Assembly: GCF_037975245.1 (NCBI RefSeq) | Contig: NC_092573.1 | Location: forward strand, 16,792,265-16,856,264 | Origin: Apostichopus japonicus | Taxonomy: Eukaryota; Echinodermata; Holothuroidea; Aspidochirotida; Stichopodidae | DNA: 64,000 nt | Reading direction: 5' to 3' | Program-made: the position numbers and the translations under genes | Part shown: positions 58,901 to 64,000 of the stretch, piece after piece | Numbering within the stretch: the stretch's first letter is position 1 | How the letters are laid out: every line of letters starts with the position of its first letter | Notes under the pieces: model-generated | Seen by the model: the letters and a program-made list of their open reading frames with translations, nothing else | Told to the model about the DNA's origin: nothing | Databases searched by the model: none

Positions 58901-61779
58901 TGGACATGTTTTGGGGGTTTATTGAATATTAGGATTGGGACAAACTAAAACAAATGACAGCGAATGACCGAATGACAATTGACTTTGTAGAGGGTTAATT
59001 ATCATTCGCGAATGACAGCGAATGACAACGAAGGATAGTGGTGAGAAGAGATAGAATGATTAACGGAGTGGAGTAAATGCGGTTATTGGTTTTCTGCGCA
59101 AAAATGATTTGAGGAAAAACGCATGTTACGTGGTTGCAGGGTTACAGGGTTTTGGTGTAATTTACGGATAGAAACCACAGGGAAAGTTTTTGTGTGAGAA
59201 TGCGCTTGAGTGCTGTGCTTTTGACATTTACCTCTGTAGATTTATGTAGAAAGATAACTGAAGCCGTTTCAAGATTATAGTATTGTTAGTTTCTAACAAT
59301 TAATATCGGAAAAATGACGTTAAATTTACACTTTAAAATCAGACTTACAATTTCGCTTACTATAAGGTGCGTTTGTATCTTGTCCGTACTTTACTAGATC
59401 TGTAAGCCACGCACTTCGCGTCCACTCGGCGTGCGTGGCTTTAATATAGCCACGAAGTCTGAACTGTGATATCCAGTTGAAGCAAATGTCTGTGCTGTCA
59501 TTACCGTCAACGCAATTTTTTAGTGTGTACAACATATTGTCATTCGTTATGTGTAACGCAAATGTCATTTGTTTTAGTAACACCCTTAGGATTGAAATGT
59601 CAAATGTTAAACTTTTTTTTCAATATTTGATTTTCAAAGGGGGGCAAGGGGGGGAAGTGCCCCTTGCATTGATCCTGCATAAATCCTTGGACCCATGGGC
59701 ATCCACAGGGGGGCAAGTGCCCCCTCCGATTGCCCCTCCTTGCGGACGCCCATGGGTCCAAGGTCTAAGAATTGATGCAGGATCAATGCAAGGGGTCTTG
59801 GTTTAGAAAATTTGAATGGCCATGTAGCATTTTAACATTGTTTCCAACTGACAAATATGTATTAATGCTAAAATACATCAAGAGAAATGACAGAACAATA
59901 CTATCAACATAGCTATAAAAATTCTTTGTAACTATATACCATGGAATGAGGAATGAGGATTGAGGAATTCTGCTTCTGGATACATCTTTAAAGTTGTATG
60001 AATGAGAAACAACATTCAGTCTTGCATGAGTTTTTCTTTCCCAGTAAAAATGGGCCTCCCTATCCAAAGAGGTATCCTTTTCTGTGCTTCAGTATAGCGG
60101 GGGGCCCCCTTTTGGTCGGGGCCCCCAGCTCAGCACAGTCCGAGCCCATAGGAATTACGCTACTGCTGTTGAACAAGTCTAGCTGTAACAGTACACTTAA
60201 AATGCATTCATGTATGTGATAAATGGTTGGGTGAAACTCCAAGCCTTGGTTGGTAAGGAATCTGAGTGTTAAGCATGCACTTAATTGCAGGCAAATAGGT
60301 TTTCATTTTCAAATTTGCCAGCTGTCCCATTGTCTTGTTGAGTGTGTTTAGTAGCTCCTTGGTCAGCTAGTGCTGACCTAGTCTTGTTAAGTCCCAAATT
60401 TGAACAGCTTGTGTACCTTTCTTTTTCACATAGCTATTTTCCTGTATGTATTTGCTGTACTGCCCAGAGAACGCCCGCGGCAATGCTTTCAATTCATACT
60501 AGGGTCTTGCACATTTCTCACAAGCTATCTTATGTTTTCCTTTGATTTTGGCAGACTTGCTTCGGAATACAGAAGAAGCCAATCAGGTTTGCCAATTGGG
60601 CCCACTTCCTCCAAAATGTTTATTCAAACTGCCCTGTCTCCCGCAGTGAACGTTCACTTGACCTTAGATTGGTTGCTACACTGCGAGACAGTCGCTTATT
60701 GCTGTAGAAGAAACATGATCTCAAATGACACACAATTTTTTTACAAAGATTTGTTGCTATGCAAATTCAAGAATTGGTTCCCCATTTCCAAATATAACTA
60801 ATCTGTAATATTCCCTACCTTCTTAAGGCATCGTACATCAACTGAAAAATGGAAAGAGAATGAAAACTAAAAGTGATCAAATTAATCAACAATGGGAAAA
60901 GTCTTGAAGATAGATGATGTAGAGTGAATCGTGGTGATAAGAGGTATATAGGAATGGGAAAGAGGTGGTGATAAGGGGTATATAGTAATGGGAAGAGGTC
61001 ACGGTTATAGAATTGAATTTGATTTTGTTATGTCAAAATACAGTTGCAACAACAAGTCAGAGTCACAGAGCAAAACAAAGAATAGGGAGTGAAATGGTCC
61101 TGGTTTAGGCCAGTATTATTGAATATCTTTTGAGTTATTGCTAAGCATACAGCAACATAAACAGGAGAGTAAAATGGAGAACGCAAGTGTAAGACGGAAG
61201 TTTTGGAAAAAGCTAAACTAACTTGTTTCCAATAGAGATAATCTATGCTTTAGTAAAAACTATAATTAGTAAGGACCATTTTAATGGAGACAATTTGATT
61301 GTGTTTGAAGTTTCATGAAGTTAATTCTAACAATTGTAACCAGAAAGGTTTTTGGTATGGGCAAGATTACGTGGTGGGGTTGAAATACCCTATCCACCCC
61401 CACCCCTCCCCTATACTGGCCACTTGAAGATTATGTAACATTGTAGAAATACAAGATTATTAACTTGCATGCACACTCAGTATAGATATGATATCATCAA
61501 TATAGCAGCAATACATTAAATCATCATTACGAATAACTTGGAACAGTAAGGAGGGGGTGGGTTGGCACACCCCTATGCTCACTCCCAGCAATGTTGCCGC
61601 TGTTTGCATCAGAAATGTCAGAAAGTGAATGAAGGAAACTTAATTAAGAGGATTTTGAACAGATACAAAGCAAACCAGGTTGCTTACCTGCAGCTTTTGG
61701 TGTTGTCTGCTTTTCTCTTTGATTCTGTCTGAAATCTCAAGATACTGTTTCTTTGTTGTTTCCATTTCTCTTTTCAGGC
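46739..61779 (-). CDS. CCNB1IP1: CCNB1IP1 (HEI10) E3 ligase, C-terminal four exons (5' part beyond window)
   Basis: RING-type ubiquitin/SUMO ligase that matures meiotic crossover sites; also binds cyclin B. Exons (minus): 61779-61688, 60841-60819, 54970-54852, 46938-46739, phases 1-0, 0-2, 2-1, 1-stop, all compatible. Spliced residues read KREMETTKKQYLEISDRIKE, KSRQHQKLQ, LMYDALRRRTISISN, then an acidic EPSEEEG stretch and a Ser-rich tail. This parallels the vertebrate coiled coil ending ERNRQYQKLQGLYDSLR followed by NITIAN. The tail's FEMEFFGTP and FSSSLK resemble the family's FFSFASPS end. The RING domain and start codon are not in view. Assignment rests on the coiled-coil/YDALR junction, the tail being less conserved. 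Confidence 0.75.
47271..47991. repeat. 23-bp perfect palindrome split by a hAT insertion
   Basis: Left arm 47271-47293 (TTGAAATATATCAATGTGAC plus ACA) and its exact reverse complement at 47969-47991. Without the hAT insert and one target copy, the original loop would be about 16 bp. Confidence 0.85.
47300..47950. mobile_element. hAT-superfamily MITE with 14-bp TIR and 8-bp duplication
   Basis: TIRs CAAGGGCGGCGGAA / TTCCGCCGCCCTTG are perfect; target duplication CACTAGGC at 47292-47299 and 47951-47958. 651 bp with long G and C runs. The interior (about 47683-47820) contains GGGGCGTAGCCAGGATTTGC and GGCGCGGAGCGCA, related to sequence at 56227-56450; it may be a nested element. Confidence 0.9.
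48371..48394. repeat. Solo TIR end of the CCAAAAC family
   Basis: CCAAAACAGGTGTCCATTTG followed by ACAA matches the TIR of the MITE at 51093-51342 and then diverges. Confidence 0.55.
48649..50191 (-). pseudogene. Ty3/Gypsy-type retroelement remnant (gag zinc knuckles, protease, reverse transcriptase)
   Basis: Order on the minus strand: zinc-knuckle-like CNRCQKFGHNFSQVC (near 50020), aspartic protease motif VDTGSGVSVL (near 49720), N-terminal reverse transcriptase FRLCVDFREAI (near 49130), then palm region LTAFIMHDGIYQYK, SAFQKMMSTILSGL and YLNNIVIWG (48649-49011). Breaks: stop codons in the transcriptase segments and an active-site YLDD changed to YLNN. RNase H and integrase are missing. No flanking LTRs identified. 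A dead copy in a CCNB1IP1 intron. Confidence 0.8.
50590..50968. mobile_element. hAT-like MITE of the CATAGGCGTAGGAG family, copy 1
   Basis: TIRs CATAGGCATAGGAG / CTCCTACGCCTATG; 8-bp duplication CTTAGTTC at 50582-50589 and 50969-50976. 379 bp, non-coding. Confidence 0.88.
51093..51342. mobile_element. MITE with CCAAAAC...TGTCCATTTG TIRs, copy 1
   Basis: Left CCAAAACGTGTCCATTTGTC, right GACATCTGTTTTGG preceded by TTGTCAAATG: about 24-bp TIRs with one indel. 250 bp. A reverse-oriented copy is at 58720-58914. No clear target duplication. Confidence 0.7.
52320..52625 (+). repeat. TGACCT-rich dispersed repeat with perfect DR1
   Basis: Two units with AAATGACCTTTGACCTCCAC and AACAATAGG, a perfect DR1 at 52329-52341, and a terminal CA repeat (52591-52618). 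Same family as 63420-64000. Confidence 0.7.
52630..54850. other. CCNB1IP1 intron, no feature recognised
   Basis: AT-rich sequence without a recognisable exon or transposon. A small palindrome GCATATGCCATATGGCATATGC is at about 53649-53670. Confidence 0.5.
54852..54970 (-). CDS. CCNB1IP1: CCNB1IP1 penultimate exon
   Basis: Acceptor CTCTATTCTTCAG, phase 2; donor CAGG|GTAAGT, phase 1. Encodes RTISISNIEPSEEEGNNN then FIPRGLPFEIPLLAEQ. Both splice sites are near consensus. Confidence 0.75.
55065..55447. mobile_element. CATAGGCGTAGGAG-family MITE, copy 2 (inverted)
   Basis: Ends CATAGACGTAGGAG and CATACGCCTATG; duplication GTCACTAA/GCCACTAA with one mismatch (55057-55064, 55448-55455). 383 bp, reverse orientation to copy 1. 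Confidence 0.83.
55685..56127. mobile_element. CATAGGCGTAGGAG-family MITE, copy 3
   Basis: Starts CATAGGCGTAGGAG; the right end is eroded to GGTTCCTATA. Perfect duplication ACTACACA at 55677-55684 and 56128-56135. 443 bp, longer than the other copies, with an internal segment repeating CATGGAGGTAAAA. Confidence 0.83.
56227..57018. mobile_element. CAGGCGCGTA-ended G/C-rich region (hAT-like ends)
   Basis: Ends CAGGCGCGTAG and ATACGCGCCTG are 10-bp TIRs, but the flanks AATTCGAA and ATATGAAA do not form a clean duplication, so this could be two different insertions. Inside, a 77-bp unit (TTGGCGCGAAGCGTA, CCTCCCAGATCGCTGG) occurs twice in tandem at 56300-56455. Confidence 0.45.
56826..56978. repeat. 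About 150-bp polypyrimidine tract
   Basis: Almost uninterrupted C/T on the plus strand (CTTTCTCTTCCC, CCTTCCTTCCCCTCCTCC type), broken mainly by one GGCG. Purine-only on the minus strand, the sense strand of the CCNB1IP1 intron. Confidence 0.85.
57059..57295 (+). mobile_element. tRNA-derived SINE
   Basis: Box A TAGCTCAGTGG (57069-57079), degenerate box B AGTTCAAGTCA (57113-57123), then body CTTCGGTCAGCCTGCGGCC and GCGAGTTCCTGCTTGCAG, ending in a CATACATTCATACA simple repeat. Not a tRNA gene: box B is degenerate and no acceptor stem closes. Confidence 0.7.
58720..58914. mobile_element. CCAAAAC-family MITE, copy 2 (inverted)
   Basis: Reverse complement of 51093-51342: shares TTTCTAGGCTGAGCAAAG, CAGAGAATCAGTGA and the CAAATGGACATGTTTTGG end. 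The other TIR is eroded near 58720. Confidence 0.7.
58938..59585. mobile_element. TIR transposon with 9-bp duplication (Mutator-like)
   Basis: Perfect 9-bp duplication TTAGGATTG at 58929-58937 and 59586-59594. TIRs share ACTAAAACAAATGACA; subterminal GAATGACA repeats. 648 bp, no transposase. A 9-bp duplication fits MULE-type elements; an 8-bp hAT site plus a chance base is possible. Confidence 0.75.
59640..59800. repeat. Nested G/C-rich fold-back
   Basis: Left arm CCCTTGCATTGATCCTGCAT and CCTTGGACCCATGGGC; right arm GCCCATGGGTCCAAGG and ATGCAGGATCAATGCAAGGG. The loop carries another GGGGGCAAGTGCCCCC palindrome. Probably a TIR element inserted within another. Confidence 0.75.
60819..60841 (-). 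CDS. CCNB1IP1: CCNB1IP1 23-nt microexon
   Basis: Acceptor CATTTTTCAG, donor AG|GTAGGG. Encodes LMYDALR plus two bases, phase 0 to 2, bridging QKLQ of the previous exon and RRTISIS of the next. The YDALR sequence matches YDSLR of vertebrate CCNB1IP1. Confidence 0.72.
61688..61779 (-). CDS. CCNB1IP1: CCNB1IP1 coiled-coil exon
   Basis: Acceptor ATCTTCTGCAG, phase 1; donor GCTGCAG|GTAAGC, phase 0. Encodes 30 codons, KREMETTKKQYLEISDRIKE then KSRQHQKLQ: charged helix, matching the end of the HEI10 coiled coil. Confidence 0.78.
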
Positions 61780-63420
61780 CTGCAGAAGATTTTTATATTT
61801 ACAACAAAAAATAAGATTGTGTCTGCAAATAATACTTAGCCCCAACTTTGCATTAGTCTAGATAATTCCTATAAACACCTTTTGTTTTATTAATCATTTT
61901 TGATTACTCTTCCTGGTAGATTAATTAATGATTTTGCAGTGATTATTGTTCCCCTCAGCAGCTTTTTTATTCTGTTGGTGGAAGATCTGAGCTGGAAGCT
62001 GAAATATATTTCATGGCTTCATAGCAATTGAATGGAATTAATTGTTTTTGTCAAGTGTGAAATGTGGACCATGCTGTAATTACAAGTATCTGGTGTGATA
62101 TATAACAATAAAAGCAACAAGCTGTTTTGGTACAGTATCGTTTAATATTGATTTACACTACTGTACAACTAATCTGTAACTCATTGCTCATGTGTAGTTT
62201 TCACATATGTTTACAAAATTCTTTGCCTTACAATTGTTGAAGTCCAATTTGATTCATTATTTTGTTTAACTAATAAATATTCATTAGATGAGTTAAAACC
62301 TCACTTCTGTCTATTAATGTCTCAATACTTGTTTGCTGATGAATTTCGAAAACAAACTTCCATAGCAGATTCAATGTTTCTTAATATAAATGCACACTGA
62401 CCAGGTGGGGTTTAATGGAGAAAAGCTGTCGCAATCGAAAGAATTTTTTCTGTTGTCCTTATGGTGGGAACAGTTTTCATTACACAAATGTAACCTATAT
62501 ATACTTGTATTGTCCACTTGTTAGTCCTATGCCTAACAGTCCTAAACAAAACAGAGAGATTTGATTGGCACATGATCTGTTGGGCGGGGCTTTCAAATCT
62601 CGAGTGAAGTTTGTAGAATCTACGCACTCGTTAAAAATTCTGGCGAATTTTATTCAGCTTAAAATGTTTAACGACAGATAACTCAGTAAAATAATGATTA
62701 TTATTATGAAAATTGCATAGAACTGTGTTATTTTCATTGAGCTTTTAGGGCATTAACATGGAAAGATCGAAGTTAAAATTTGGCAAACACACATTGAGTT
62801 TCTTTGAAATTGTAATTATTCAATTTGCCAACTTGAACATCACATATCTGCAACTTTGGTAGTATGGTTTAAGAAACATTTCAAATTATTCACAAACTTC
62901 ATTGATCAGGGTTCTACCAGGCACTTGTTACGGAATAACAATTCCCTGGTTCTACTTACTTGCATTTTGCATCTTCAATGCTGTGTGTTAGTAAGGATTT
63001 AAGAACATAGAGTGTTTATATCATGGCATGCAATGCATACGAATTAGAAGGGAAAAAATTAAACCTACTTTATTACCAAAGTTATACTTAAACTGTAAAT
63101 ATTAAACCTACAGAAAGTGCATTCCAATTAACAAAGAACACACTACCTACATATATCCTTCAGCAAAGAAGAATATTTCATAGGGATATTCCCTAGAGAG
63201 GGTGTGAATAATTGGATACTAAACCATAACATGCAATGTGAATATATGAGCCATGCAGAAAGTTTGCTACATATTAACCAGAATTCTTACATGCATTGTG
63301 GTTCCAATGATGTAACATGAGTAGATTTCTTCATGAATCTGACGTAATGGATAGTGAGAGTGTACAACATATTCGATCTTAGTAAAAAAGTGTGATGTGA
63401 GAAACAATAAATTCACAATG
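61780..63420. other. CCNB1IP1 upstream intron, no exon found
   Basis: I searched the minus strand for further coiled-coil or RING exons and saw none; the 5' exons are presumably beyond 64000. Confidence 0.45.
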
Positions 63421-64000
63421 ACACAGACTTTCCTGAAATGACCATTGACCTCAATGTTTAGGAAGATGTGTTAGTGTGGAGAGACAGGTAAGAGGGGAGT
63501 GAAGTAACTGTTTGGTATTTGTTGACTTCAAATGACCACTTTGACCTGCACCAAAATCAATAGGCTTCTTTAGTCAATGTAATACACCTTCTCACCAAGT
63601 ATGAGATTTGCCAAAGCTTCCAATATTGAGATATCATGTTTACAAGGTTTTCACAATTTCACCTCAGATGACCCCATGCAAATGACCTTTGACCTCCACC
63701 AAAGCAAAAGATTTCTTGTTCTTGATAAGGCACTCCCATTCACTAAATATGAGATCTGTCCAAGCTTCTCATATTGAGATATCATGTTTACAAGGGTCAA
63801 CAATTTGACCCCTGGTGACCCCAAATGACCTTTCACCTCCACCAAAAACAATAGGCTACTTGTACTCAATAATGTACTCCTACACACTAAATATGAAATC
63901 TATCTGAACTTCTCATCTCGAGATTTATGTTAACAAGGTTTTCACAATTTGAGCCCTAGTGACCCCAAATGACCTTTGATCTCCACCAAATGCAATAGGC
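63420..64000 (+). repeat. TGACCT-rich dispersed repeat, at least four units, cut by window end
   Basis: Units of about 140-150 bp with GACCTTTGACCTCCACCAAA, AACAATAGGC, AAATATGAGATCTGTCC and GAGATATCATGTTTACAAGG. Perfect DR1 at 63683-63695. Same family as 52320-52625 and related to the arrays in DMGDH and BHMT. Confidence 0.8.

Noticed and set aside
60400-60801. A 133-aa plus-strand open frame
   Set aside because: No domain, odd composition, no splice context, and it overlaps the CCNB1IP1 intron.

Overview
The window is nuclear DNA of a marine invertebrate deuterostome, most likely an echinoderm (a sea cucumber or related class is my guess, from repeat style only). It is AT-rich and intron-rich, with GT-AG splicing, several tRNA-headed SINEs, many short terminal-inverted-repeat (TIR) transposons with intact target duplications, AT microsatellites, long G/C homopolymers and arrays rich in TGACCT/AGGTCA. 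There is no bacterial, viral or organellar gene organisation.

Three genes can be rebuilt exon by exon. (1) DMGDH, mitochondrial dimethylglycine dehydrogenase, minus strand, 15 coding exons from 31262 down to 9696, 876 aa, every splice phase consistent. (2) BHMT, betaine-homocysteine S-methyltransferase, plus strand, 8 coding exons 33483-40847, 416 aa, all three zinc cysteines present. (3) The 3' part of CCNB1IP1 (HEI10), a meiotic crossover RING E3 ligase, minus strand, four exons between 61779 and 46739; its RING exons should lie beyond 64000. DMGDH and BHMT are head to head with about 2.2 kb between start codons, and BHMT and CCNB1IP1 are tail to tail. BHMT makes dimethylglycine and DMGDH oxidises it, so the divergent pair encodes consecutive steps of choline/betaine catabolism. 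Vertebrates have the same head-to-head arrangement.

Layout: 1-6300, repeats: hAT-like elements, AT microsatellites, SINEs, the 3' end of a Penelope-like element with a mutated hammerhead ribozyme, and a tRNA-like SINE carrying a nearly canonical hammerhead core. 6300-9690, mostly unique DNA. 9696-31262, DMGDH; intron 11 holds a 47-bp minisatellite that amplified the exon 11/intron boundary, giving about 28 close copies of an intact 5' splice site; intron 2 holds a 2.7-kb TGACCT-rich array; intron 1 holds a 1.25-kb TIR element and a sequence with a U2 snRNA 5' head. 31263-33482, divergent promoter region with a TTAA-flanked MITE containing a CRE palindrome. 33483-41563, BHMT, with a 1.1-kb hAT element in intron 5 and DR1 motifs in intron 6. 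41600-46600, intergenic. 46739-61779, the CCNB1IP1 3' exons, with introns full of hAT MITEs, a dead Ty3/Gypsy fragment and other TIR elements. 61780-64000, upstream intron of CCNB1IP1, ending in another TGACCT-rich repeat.

Most striking observations: the splice-donor minisatellite in DMGDH, the hammerhead-bearing SINE, the conserved DMGDH-BHMT pair, and the U2-headed RNA-like element.
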